In this document: one piece after another, positions 1-6,352 of the stretch
How the letters are laid out: every line of letters starts with the position of its first letter
How positions within the stretch are numbered: position 1 is the first letter of the stretch
NCBI GenBank assembly: GCA_021818565.1
Contig: JAKATV010000074.1
Span: 1 to 8,067 of the forward strand
Source of the DNA: Planctomycetota bacterium
GTDB taxonomy: Bacteria > Planctomycetota > Phycisphaerae > WQYP01
DNA length: 8,067 nucleotides
Direction of reading: 5' to 3'
Made by a program: the position numbers and the translations under genes
Notes under the pieces: model-generated
Told to the model about the DNA's origin: nothing
Seen by the model: only the letters and a program-made list of their open reading frames with translations
The model's database searches: none

Positions 1-2736
1 GGCATTACGATTCCTCGGCCAATCCGGAAAAAGATGGATGTCTTTCTGATAGCTTTGAATCAACATGGCGCACAGTGTCACAGGCACGGTGGCCTCATTT
101 TCAATACCGCCGTTGTGAATGTTATAGGCGAAATTGGGAAACGCATTGCGCCGCACGAATATATGCAGATGACGGAGGATTTTTTCCGGGTTGTAGCCGA
201 CCGCTGCGGCGGCAGGATAAAAGCTGGACGAATCATTGGCATCGTACCAGATTCGCATAAGTTCGGTGGTGTCTCGGCCGGCCTTCAACATTTTCGGCGA
301 ACTTTCCAGACCAATCTGCCAACCGGGAAATACGGCCTGAAGTGAATCCATCCCCGCACTGGAACTGGTGATGACCGCCCGCTTTCGGGGGCCAAACCGC
401 CATGCATAATTGCGATTGGCCCAGCCTGTACCTTTTTGCGCGAAACGCACCACCAGCTTGCCGTCGGTGCGCCGCGCACCCAACAAATCTGTCAGCGTGC
501 GCGAAGGCGGTGCAACGTAAATTTCATTGACATCGGAGGGCGATACCACGGACAGCGGACTTAAATGGGCCAGAATATCGGCCCAGTGCCGCCGTTGGGC
601 TGCGGCTATATGCAACTGCCGACTCATGGGAATAAGGTTCTGGTACAACAGATGAATAAAAGCTAAATCCGCGGCGGGATTCACGTCATTGCGGTGAAAG
701 CCCTCATCGGCGGCATCGTTGATATCCATATACAAGCCCTTCTGTAGTTTCAGATAATGATCCCAGAAATCCGCGACACCCGTGAGAAAGGGCCAGATTT
801 TTTTGGCATACACAGCACTGCGCGTATACCGCCAGCGCTGAATACAGTCCACAGCCGCAAACACCGCACCGCATTTTTGCCCCAGAAAATGTGATGGATC
901 ATCGCTCCAGCCGGGCACAGGCGTCATTTGCGTGAAGTAGTACAACCCGTGCTGACCGTACCGCTTTGCAATGGCGCGGCCCCGCGGCATCCAGTTGAGC
1001 AAAATGGAATCGTAATTATCCGCAAGCGCCACATGATTCGTCGGGCATGCCGCCCAGAACGGCGCTTCAAAGTTGTAATCCAGGGTGTAATCCCCCTGCC
1101 AGCCCATCATGCGGGAGGTAATAAAGTTACCCCACAAACCCGGTGCCGTATCGCCCGGCTCACTGCAGCAAGCCAGAACATAAAGCGATCCATACCACTG
1201 ATTTTCAAGAAGCTTATCCGGTATTTCAATGAAGGACCGGGACCAAAATTTATTCCACCAGCGCGTGTGCCGAGCGTAAAGCCCTTGCAGGTTTTGCAGG
1301 TCGGCCGAGTCCATGAGCTTGGTGGCCGCGGCTTGATAATCAGCGGTTTGATGATCATCGACAGTTGCCACCAGCAAATCAACTGTGGCACCGGCGGGAA
1401 TAATGAAGGCAAGTGTTCCCCGCCTTGACGTGGAACTTGCGCCCAGGATACGCTGCATGACAATGCCTTTGGGGCCGCAGCCGCCATATGGCAATTGGCT
1501 ATCACCGGTATGAATGGATCCCTTATCCGCGCCCATTACTTCGGCGGCGGTGGGGAAGGCGGTGGTAGTCCCGGCGATACGACCATCGATATAAATTGTC
1601 AGCGCGTGGCCATTATAACTGGCGGCAAGATGAATCCATCGGTTGATCGGCAGGCTTTCCTGGGAAGTAACGGCCGTGCGATTTAATTTGGCTGTAAAAC
1701 AACCGTTCTTAAGTCGCAGGCTTAACCCGCGATGATACGGAAAGCGGCGCGGCCAGTACGGATTGGCCAGGGCGGAGAAGATAAAGCTGTTCTCATTAGG
1801 TTTTGTGACATCCACCCAGGCCGACAGGGTAAATTGTCGTTGGGGAATTCTCAACACAGCCAGACGGATCAGGCCGCGCTGCGCACCAGTAAAATTCCCG
1901 GCTGTCCCATGCGGCGATGATATGACCGACGCCCGCTGGATTGCATGTGGGGGCAGCGCATGAAGGTGCCAAGCCGCAAAAATAGTGTTTTTCGCGGGCA
2001 GGTTGGCACCAGTTTCCGCACGGCGGAATAACGTGACATCCGCGATACGCCCGGAAAACGCAAACGAAGAATTTACGGGCTTTTGCCCGCGCGAATCCGC
2101 CCCCAATTTTACCCGATTGCCCAGATACACCCGCACCGAATCTGGAGCCACACGCAGGGCGGAAAAATCTTTCCCGTGTAAGCGAATCGCTTGAATGCCC
2201 GGCGTATTCCATGCATCAAGCAAGGTGGATTGAACTCGCATCGACTGACCGCCGAGATTGCGCATTTGCAGCACCATCAGATTGTGCCTGGGGGTCACCC
2301 AAGACTTTATTGCCAATGCGGCATGGGTGGAATGCAGGGTTCCGGTGATGGTGGCAGGCCCGATATTTTCCCGCAGGGACATTTCCCCGCCGCGCAAGGC
2401 GGGAATATTCAACGCCAGATGAGCCACCGGCATCATGCGGCCGCGCAGCACGCCGTAAAAATCTGTTTTCCCAAAGTAAAATATCGGCTGATCGGCATAT
2501 CGCCCGCCCATGACCACACCCAGATCACCATTGCCGATCAGGGGGCCGCCGGGCATGGTCCGATTGGGGGTATAATTTATGCGTCCATCAAATGAACCGT
2601 GAATTCCGGCCACGATTTTCCGGGCGGTTGCGGCAACATCGGGCGGCACAACAGATTGACCATTGGCGAACGCCGCCGACAATAAAAGCAAGCATGTCGC
2701 GGAACGCAGAACGCCCCGGTGCCGGCAAATAAGCAT
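1..2736 (-). CDS. Secreted GH95-like (six-hairpin) glycosidase with inserted LamG-like domain, C-terminus beyond window
   Basis: I read this frame codon by codon from the ATG at 2736 to base 1: 912 codons with no stop, so the 3' end lies outside. AGGAG (2744-2748) sits 7 nt before the ATG, which supports this start. Residues 1-24 look like a signal peptide (basic start, LLLLSAAFA, cleavage near A24). Residues 65-78 (PLIGNGDLGVVMGG) match the N-terminal sandwich signature of GH95 and related proteins. A concanavalin/LamG-like segment (about 200-395) interrupts this domain. The (alpha/alpha)6 domain follows: GDYTLDYNFEAPFW at 548-561, an ADEG acidic site at E678, and NIHNGGIEN (872-880) followed by a MLIQS motif, where GH95 enzymes have their C-terminal catalytic loop. 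GH95 enzymes include alpha-L-fucosidases and galactosidases, but key residues differ here, so the substrate is unknown. Only the last C-terminal segment is missing. The fold is fairly sure, the exact family less so. Confidence 0.8.
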   Translation of the reverse strand, partial: MLICRHRGVLRSATCLLLLSAAFANGQSVVPPDVAATARKIVAGIHGSFDGRINYTPNRTMPGGPLIGNGDLGVVMGGRYADQPIFYFGKTDFYGVLRGRMMPVAHLALNIPALRGGEMSLRENIGPATITGTLHSTHAALAIKSWVTPRHNLMVLQMRNLGGQSMRVQSTLLDAWNTPGIQAIRLHGKDFSALRVAPDSVRVYLGNRVKLGADSRGQKPVNSSFAFSGRIADVTLFRRAETGANLPAKNTIFAAWHLHALPPHAIQRASVISSPHGTAGNFTGAQRGLIRLAVLRIPQRQFTLSAWVDVTKPNENSFIFSALANPYWPRRFPYHRGLSLRLKNGCFTAKLNRTAVTSQESLPINRWIHLAASYNGHALTIYIDGRIAGTTTAFPTAAEVMGADKGSIHTGDSQLPYGGCGPKGIVMQRILGASSTSRRGTLAFIIPAGATVDLLVATVDDHQTADYQAAATKLMDSADLQNLQGLYARHTRWWNKFWSRSFIEIPDKLLENQWYGSLYVLACCSEPGDTAPGLWGNFITSRMMGWQGDYTLDYNFEAPFWAACPTNHVALADNYDSILLNWMPRGRAIAKRYGQHGLYYFTQMTPVPGWSDDPSHFLGQKCGAVFAAVDCIQRWRYTRSAVYAKKIWPFLTGVADFWDHYLKLQKGLYMDINDAADEGFHRNDVNPAADLAFIHLLYQNLIPMSRQLHIAAAQRRHWADILAHLSPLSVVSPSDVNEIYVAPPSRTLTDLLGARRTDGKLVVRFAQKGTGWANRNYAWRFGPRKRAVITSSSAGMDSLQAVFPGWQIGLESSPKMLKAGRDTTELMRIWYDANDSSSFYPAAAAVGYNPEKILRHLHIFVRRNAFPNFAYNIHNGGIENEATVPVTLCAMLIQSYQKDIHLFPDWPRNRNA

Positions 2737-2743
2737 TTGGAAA

Positions 2744-2748
2744 CTCCT
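2744..2748 (-). promoter_or_regulatory. Ribosome binding site of the GH95-like gene
   Basis: The minus strand reads AGGAG followed by 7 nt and then ATG at 2736. This fixes the start over the alternative minus-strand ATG at 2791, which opens a short frame (2588-2791) that is a shadow of this gene. Confidence 0.7.
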
Positions 2749-2796
2749 GACGCACCTCTGTGGGAAGTGCGGAAATAACTTGAACACGCAAAGAAG

Positions 2797-2804
2797 AGTA
2801 TACT
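2797..2804. promoter_or_regulatory. Palindromic -10 box AGTATACT, possibly shared by divergent promoters
   Basis: AGTATACT is a perfect 8-bp palindrome, so TATACT can be read on both strands (plus 2799-2804, minus 2802-2797). The plus-strand reading would start RNA near 2811, about 50 nt before the nuclease-domain gene, but no good plus-strand -35 lies at the right distance. The minus-strand reading has one. A single element may therefore serve both divergent genes. Confidence 0.4.
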
Positions 2805-2826
2805 TATGCTAAGCGTTGGCTGGCAA
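2797..2826 (-). promoter_or_regulatory. Sigma70-type promoter for the GH95-like gene
   Basis: On the minus strand, TTGCCA (2826-2821; 5 of 6 to the -35 consensus) is followed by an 18-bp spacer and TATACT (2802-2797; 5 of 6 to the -10). Transcription would begin near 2790 and leave a leader of about 55 nt before the ATG at 2736. This is a consensus match only. Confidence 0.5.
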
Positions 2827-2850
2827 CCGCCCGATGGCGGGTCATGGAAT

Positions 2851-2854
2851 GGAG
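2851..2854 (+). promoter_or_regulatory. Ribosome binding site that decides the start of the bifunctional nuclease gene
   Basis: GGAG lies 7 nt before the ATG at 2862. It is downstream of the other in-frame ATG (2844), so it cannot serve that one, and only GC-rich sequence precedes 2844. The shorter protein starting MAVQVELKRII also matches the usual N-terminus of the family. Confidence 0.7.
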
Positions 2855-2861
2855 TTTCCGC

Positions 2862-3269
2862 ATGGCCGTACAGGTTGAACTTAAACGTATCATCATTTCC
2901 GAAACTTCCGATCAGCAGTTTATTTTTCTTAAGGAAGTCGATGGGCCGCGGACACTGCCCATTCTAATTGGCTCAGCTGAAGCCCTGGCCATTGACCATC
3001 GGTTAAAGGGAACGGCATTTCCGCGCCCGCAAACGCATCAGTTGCTTTCCAGCGTCATCGAACAACTTGGCGGCAAACTGGAACGCATTGTTATCAGCGA
3101 TTTGCAGGATCATACGTTTTTTGCCCGGCTGATTATCCGGCAGGACGGGCACAGTGTTGAAGTTGACAGCCGCCCCAGTGATGCCATTGCCCTGGGCGTT
3201 GCCAATCAGGTGCCTATTTTTGTGGCCGAACATGTGCTTGATGAAGTTGGTGGCGAAAACCCGGCTTAA
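2862..3269 (+). CDS. Bifunctional nuclease family protein (BFN/DUF151 domain)
   Basis: The protein is 135 aa and nearly all of it is one BFN domain (Pfam DUF151). The hallmarks are VELKRIIISE at the start, FLKEVDGPRTLPILIGSAEA (about 24-43), AIDHRLKG, a middle segment with LGGKLERIVISDL, and VDSRPSDAIALGVANQVPIFV near the C-terminus. The SRPSDAIALA-like stretch is the most conserved part of the family. Members have been described as having DNase and RNase activity in plants and occur as small cytoplasmic proteins in many bacteria, where their role is poorly known. No signal peptide is visible. The gene diverges from the GH95-like gene and lies 120 bp upstream of the GH28 gene on the same strand, with palindromes between, so co-transcription is not clear. 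It is probably a housekeeping or stress gene rather than part of sugar catabolism. Starting at 2844 would add six residues and is less likely. Confidence 0.9.
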   Translation: MAVQVELKRIIISETSDQQFIFLKEVDGPRTLPILIGSAEALAIDHRLKGTAFPRPQTHQLLSSVIEQLGGKLERIVISDLQDHTFFARLIIRQDGHSVEVDSRPSDAIALGVANQVPIFVAEHVLDEVGGENPA

Positions 3270-3277
3270 AATCTTAA

Positions 3278-3289
3278 TTGTGCGCACAA
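3278..3289. promoter_or_regulatory. Perfect 12-bp palindrome TTGTGCGCACAA, candidate operator
   Basis: The site starts 9 bp after the stop of the nuclease-domain gene and 112 bp before the GH28 start. It is a perfect palindrome with a central CG step, the layout typical of LacI-family operators, and its TTGTG half-sites resemble those of the E. coli lac operator. The left half, TTGTGC, could also act as a weak -35 with TATTTA (3301-3306) after 17 bp. There is no T-run after it, so it is not an obvious terminator. Which protein binds it is unknown. Confidence 0.4.
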
Positions 3290-3316
3290 ATCCTCATATT
3301 TATTTACGCCCGAAGC

Positions 3317-3338
3317 GCAAACGTATTTGCATATATGC
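3317..3338. promoter_or_regulatory. Overlapping inverted repeats upstream of the GH28 gene
   Basis: GCAAA-CGTA-TTTGC (3317-3330) is a perfect 5-bp-arm inverted repeat. It overlaps the perfect palindrome GCATATATGC (3329-3338). Both lie 50-75 bp before the GH28 ATG, where a promoter would be expected, but no strong -35/-10 pair was found. They may be further regulator sites. Confidence 0.3.
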
Positions 3339-3389
3339 GTTCCCTGCGGTAAGTTTCTGCGGCTGTGTCTTTTGCGGAGATAATATTTT

Positions 3390-4958
3390 ATGCGCTTTTC
3401 AGTTTCAACACGCTTATTCGGACGATGCTTCATAACGCTTCTCGCCGCGTTTCTGGCGGGTGTAAGTTTGCACAGTGCGGCAGCATCCGCGCAATCGGCA
3501 ACTCATGGATACAACGTGCGCCGCTTTGGCGCAGCAGGTAATGGGAAACATCTGGACAGTCCGGCGATTAACCGCGCCATCGCGGCCTGTAACGCCCATG
3601 GCGGCGGCACGGTTGAGGTACCGGCGGGAATATATTTGTGCGGCAGCATTCATCTGAAAAGCAATATAAATCTGCATTTGCAGCCGGGGGCGGAAATTCT
3701 TGGCGCTCCCATTGCGCTGGGTGCTTATGATCCCGCCGAGCCATTTGCGGGGAAAGCATATCAGGATGGCGGCCATACTTATTTTCACAACAGCCTGATC
3801 TGGGGGGAACATCTGAAAAATGTTGCGATCACCGGTATGGGAGAAATCAACGGCGGCGGATTGACCACGGATGCGTTTCGCTGGGCTAAATATCATCGGA
3901 CCGCCGGGGCCAAACTTCCGGGTGTGGGGGATAAAGCCATTGCGCTGAAACTTTGTACCAATGTGTTAATCCGTGATGTGACCATTATTCATGGCGGACA
4001 CTTCGGCATTCTTGTCACCGGCTGTAATTTGCTGACGCTTAATAACATCACCATCGACACCGATCGTGACGGCGTGGATATTGATTGTTGCCGCAATACC
4101 GTTGTTTCCGACTGCCGGATTAACTCGCCAAATGATGATGGCCTGTGCCTGAAAGCCACTGACGCACTCCATCGGATATGGCCCACCGAAAATGTCACCA
4201 TTACCAATTGCCAGCTTTCGGGCTTTAAGGAGGGAACGCTGATCAACGGAAAAATGCTCCCGAGCCGGCGCGAAAATGGTCGCATCAAGCTGGGGACTGA
4301 ATCGGATGGCGGGTTCAAAAATATCACCATTTCCAACTGCACCTTCCGCGATTGCCTGGGCCTGGCGGTGGAAGAGGTGGACGGAGCGGTACTGGAGGAT
4401 GTCAACATATCCAATATTACCATGCGAAACGTCAAAGATTGTCCCATTTACGTGACACTGGGCGACCGAGATCGTGCTCCGCCACCGGTGAGCGTGGGCC
4501 ACCTGCGACACATCCTGATATCCAATATTCTGGCTACCAATGTCGGATCCATGAGCGGTATTCAAATCACCGGCCTGCCCCACCATGACGTGCGGGATAT
4601 CCGACTGGATAATATCCGACTGATCTTTAACGGCGGCGGCACACGAAAAGATGCCCGGCGCAATCCACCAGAACTTAATCGAGGCTATCCCGGCCCCACG
4701 CATATCGGCGTGATGCCGTCTTATGGCGTATTTGTCCGCCATGCGCGGCACATTGAACTTTCAAATATAAAAGTCAGTTTTAAGAAGGCCGATTACCGCC
4801 CCGCCATGATCTGTAAAGATGTTCACGGATTGCAGATTAATCATTTTGAAGCCCAGTTGGCCAAGGGCGTTACAGCGGCACATTTTGTGCATGTTACCCA
4901 CCTGTACATCCGCAATTCGCCGGTGCTAAAAAATCAAAATCCCGCCGCAAAAAAGTAA
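3390..4958 (+). CDS. Secreted GH28-family polygalacturonase-like protein
   Basis: The protein is 522 aa with a signal peptide (TLLAAFLAGVSLHSAAASA, cleavage after A34), so it is probably exported. Residues 41-105 (YNVRRFGAAGNGK..., GGGTVEVPAGIYLCGSIHLKSN, LQPGAEI) form the pectin-lyase-fold N-terminal motif shared by GH28 and related right-handed beta-helix proteins. Catalytic motifs are DTDRDGVDID (223-232, the NTDG region), NDDG (248-251, the paired catalytic aspartates) and RIK (298-300, substrate binding). The third classical motif, GHG, has no histidine: the segment reads SGFKEGT (277-283). Beta-helix repeats of the 'NITISNC / NVNISNITM' type follow, then YPGPTHIGVMPSYGVFVRH. GH28 enzymes cleave galacturonic-acid linkages in pectin or rhamnogalacturonan by inversion; the exact substrate here is unknown. 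GGAG (3376-3379) lies 10 nt before the ATG. The gene stands alone, with no partner within 200 bp downstream on this strand. Confidence 0.88.
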   Translation: MRFSVSTRLFGRCFITLLAAFLAGVSLHSAAASAQSATHGYNVRRFGAAGNGKHLDSPAINRAIAACNAHGGGTVEVPAGIYLCGSIHLKSNINLHLQPGAEILGAPIALGAYDPAEPFAGKAYQDGGHTYFHNSLIWGEHLKNVAITGMGEINGGGLTTDAFRWAKYHRTAGAKLPGVGDKAIALKLCTNVLIRDVTIIHGGHFGILVTGCNLLTLNNITIDTDRDGVDIDCCRNTVVSDCRINSPNDDGLCLKATDALHRIWPTENVTITNCQLSGFKEGTLINGKMLPSRRENGRIKLGTESDGGFKNITISNCTFRDCLGLAVEEVDGAVLEDVNISNITMRNVKDCPIYVTLGDRDRAPPPVSVGHLRHILISNILATNVGSMSGIQITGLPHHDVRDIRLDNIRLIFNGGGTRKDARRNPPELNRGYPGPTHIGVMPSYGVFVRHARHIELSNIKVSFKKADYRPAMICKDVHGLQINHFEAQLAKGVTAAHFVHVTHLYIRNSPVLKNQNPAAKK

Positions 4959-4969
4959 CGGCGCGGTCG

Positions 4970-5005
4970 GCTAGCGTTCCGTTAGCTCAATGCGGCAGCG
5001 TTGAG
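4970..5005 (+). other. Two tandem hairpins after the GH28 gene, possible weak terminator
   Basis: The first stem is GCTAGCG (4970-4976) / CGTTAGC (4980-4986) with a 3-nt loop and one G-U pair. The second is CTCAATGC (4986-4993) / GCGTTGAG (4998-5005) with a GGCA loop and one G-U pair. They begin 12 bp after the stop codon. No T-run follows either, so they may protect the mRNA 3' end or aid termination without a U tract. The remainder of 4959-5170 shows only short palindromes (such as CCGGCCGG at 5042-5049) and no convincing gene. Confidence 0.35.
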
Positions 5006-5170
5006 TTGATGGCGGGATGCGATTTGATGACGCGAGGTGCCCCGGCCGGTCGCGATTGGCGTTTTCGCCGACGGCATTGCGCATTGAATCACGGGGCCAC
5101 AGAACCAGAAAAGAGTCAGAGCGAGCTTGGGGCAATTTTACGATCGCGGTTGTCCGCAGGAGAACGTGTA

Positions 5171-5208
5171 AAAAACAGCGGCGGACGCGGATGAACCGCG
5201 TCCGCCGC
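5171..5208 (-). terminator. Strong intrinsic terminator of the PEP-CTERM gene
   Basis: This is a perfect 13-bp GC-rich inverted repeat (arms 5178-5190 and 5196-5208) with a 5-nt loop. Read on the minus strand the stem is followed by TGTTTTTTAC, a run of six T. It begins 25 bp after the minus-strand stop codon at 5234. On the plus strand there is no T-run, so it is directed at the PEP-CTERM transcript. Confidence 0.9.
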
Positions 5209-5233
5209 AAAAAGATTTTCCCTCAACAGTTTT

Positions 5234-6160
5234 TCAGGCTTGGATATTGCGGTGTCCGCGTTTCATACGCATTCCCGCTAAGGCGATACCGCCCGCAAGC
5301 ACAAGGCCGACGGTGGCAGGGGCGGGAACAGCGACAGCAATGTTGTTGAAATAAAGATTTGACCCCGCATTACTGTCGAATACCTGAAACTGGTTGATCG
5401 CCCCGGCAGCCGTCTGGCGTCCCGAGACCGTTTGGTAAGTTGCGGTTCCGGTTGCATTAGTGACCGCCAAGCTGTAATTGTAGCCGCCGCCAGCCACTGC
5501 AGAACCGATCGTAATATTTGCCACGATCCCGCCCTTATCACCGCTGAAGGTGCCGAGGTCACTGAAGGGAACGCTCGAAAGGGTGTACGATCCCGATCCG
5601 TCGTAGATCTGCATGTCGGAGCCCCCGCCGTCGAAGATCATCTGGAAGAGGTAGTTTGAAGTCTCGCCGGTTGATTGCAAGTTAAATCCGATAGAGTAAG
5701 GGTTATTGATAGAACCGCTATTGTCAACCCCATCGCTGGAAAGCGCGATGCTGAAGGTTTGCCCAGTATCCAGTTTGCCAACCCCGGTGTTGGCGGCGTT
5801 GGTGAAGCTGCGGTCGATCTGGATACTGCCGCCATTGTTGGCGTAAACACCCCAGATATTACTTCCGCTCGGCGGCACGATGCTATTGGGACCGCCGGCA
5901 TTGTTGCTGGGGCTGGCAAGAAAAAGGCCGGATGTCCCGGATTGGCTTATCGACCAGCTTTGGAATCCCGTCCCCTGATCGTAAGCCGTGTTGCTGCCGG
6001 TCCACTCTGACGAAGTGTAATTCCCCGCGTTATCCGACGCCACCAGCGCCGCCTGCGAGCTTTGGCTCATTCCGATAACCGCCAATGCGGCCAGTGCAGG
6101 CAGTGCCAGCAGCTGTAATACCTTCAGATTCTTCCCGTGATTTTTTTGAAACATACCCAT
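5234..6160 (-). CDS. Secreted PEP-CTERM-like protein of unknown function
   Basis: The protein is 308 aa from the ATG at 6160. That start is chosen because GGGAG (6173-6169) lies 8 nt before it; upstream in-frame ATGs (6211, 6175, 6166) lack a correctly spaced site. Residues 12-37 are a long signal peptide ending MSQSSQA, with cleavage after A37. The mature part is rich in Gly, Ser, Asn and Thr and in beta-strand-like stretches, with few charges and no catalytic motif I recognise. The C-terminus has the tripartite PEP-CTERM layout: VPAPAT (278-283), a hydrophobic segment (284-297) and a basic cluster (RMKRGHR, 298-304). Such tails are recognised by exosortase/archaeosortase enzymes that process and anchor or release exported proteins, often alongside exopolysaccharide. 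The usual Glu of VPEP is Ala here. Surface display or secretion is inferred; the role is unknown. It is transcribed away from the LacI-type regulator, with its own terminator. Confidence 0.85.
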   Translation of the reverse strand: MGMFQKNHGKNLKVLQLLALPALAALAVIGMSQSSQAALVASDNAGNYTSSEWTGSNTAYDQGTGFQSWSISQSGTSGLFLASPSNNAGGPNSIVPPSGSNIWGVYANNGGSIQIDRSFTNAANTGVGKLDTGQTFSIALSSDGVDNSGSINNPYSIGFNLQSTGETSNYLFQMIFDGGGSDMQIYDGSGSYTLSSVPFSDLGTFSGDKGGIVANITIGSAVAGGGYNYSLAVTNATGTATYQTVSGRQTAAGAINQFQVFDSNAGSNLYFNNIAVAVPAPATVGLVLAGGIALAGMRMKRGHRNIQA

Positions 6161-6168
6161 AACCATGT

Positions 6169-6173
6169 CTCCC
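6169..6173 (-). promoter_or_regulatory. Ribosome binding site of the PEP-CTERM gene
   Basis: The minus strand reads GGGAG, then 8 nt, then ATG at 6160. The ATG at 6166 would be only 2 nt from it, and those at 6175 and 6211 lie before it. Confidence 0.65.
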
Positions 6174-6221
6174 ATAAAAAGGAACAAATAAAGCGGTAGA
6201 CACCCGCTCACGATATCCGCA

Positions 6222-6237
6222 GTTAATTTAACCGGTT
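6222..6237. promoter_or_regulatory. Palindromes GTTAATTTAAC and AACCGGTT in the PEP-CTERM leader
   Basis: GTTAA-T-TTAAC (6222-6232) overlaps the perfect 8-bp palindrome AACCGGTT (6230-6237). The latter has a central CG step, as LacI-family regulators with a leucine in the hinge helix prefer. A related TTATCCGG follows at 6241. The site lies about 70 bp upstream of the PEP-CTERM start and so downstream of its predicted promoter. It is a possible roadblock site for the neighbouring regulator; this is inference. Confidence 0.3.
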
Positions 6238-6252
6238 CACTTATCCGGCCTT

Positions 6253-6289
6253 AAAAAAGTTCTCTAGACCAACGCCTATTGAGAACTTT
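6253..6289 (-). terminator. Terminator-like hairpin in the PEP-CTERM leader, candidate attenuator
   Basis: AAAGTTCTC (6256-6264) and GAGAACTTT (6281-6289) form a perfect 9-bp inverted repeat. The stem can be lengthened by TAG (6265-6267) / CTA (6276-6278) across a 2-nt bulge. Read on the minus strand the 3' arm runs into six T (6258-6253), the layout of an intrinsic terminator, although the stem is only moderately GC-rich. It lies about 65 nt after the predicted start of transcription and about 90 nt before the PEP-CTERM start codon. It could therefore stop transcription before the gene or end a short RNA. Confidence 0.55.
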
Positions 6290-6352
6290 ACACGTCCAAG
6301 CACTTAACAAATACTGGGGGTGATTCAGATACAACCTCCCTCAGATGAGCAG

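Noticed and set aside
467..479. 13-mer GTGCGCCGCGCAC, repeated exactly at 6466-6478
   Set aside because: One copy is inside coding sequence, and a repeat of this length in 8 kb is not surprising by chance. A partial match at about 8010 is also coding.
928..1428. 166-codon open frame on the plus strand
   Set aside because: It is antisense to the GH95-like catalytic domain, whose motifs are in the other strand, and shows no family resemblance.
2826..2841. CCGCC-CGAT-GGCGG hairpin just before the nuclease-domain gene
   Set aside because: It has only a 5-bp stem, no T-run and no clear effect on the ribosome site at 2851, so it is too weak to call.
3966..4751. 261-codon open frame on the minus strand inside the GH28 gene
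   Set aside because: It lies wholly opposite a gene with clear family motifs, its protein shows no recognisable domain, and no ribosome site was seen. It is a shadow frame.
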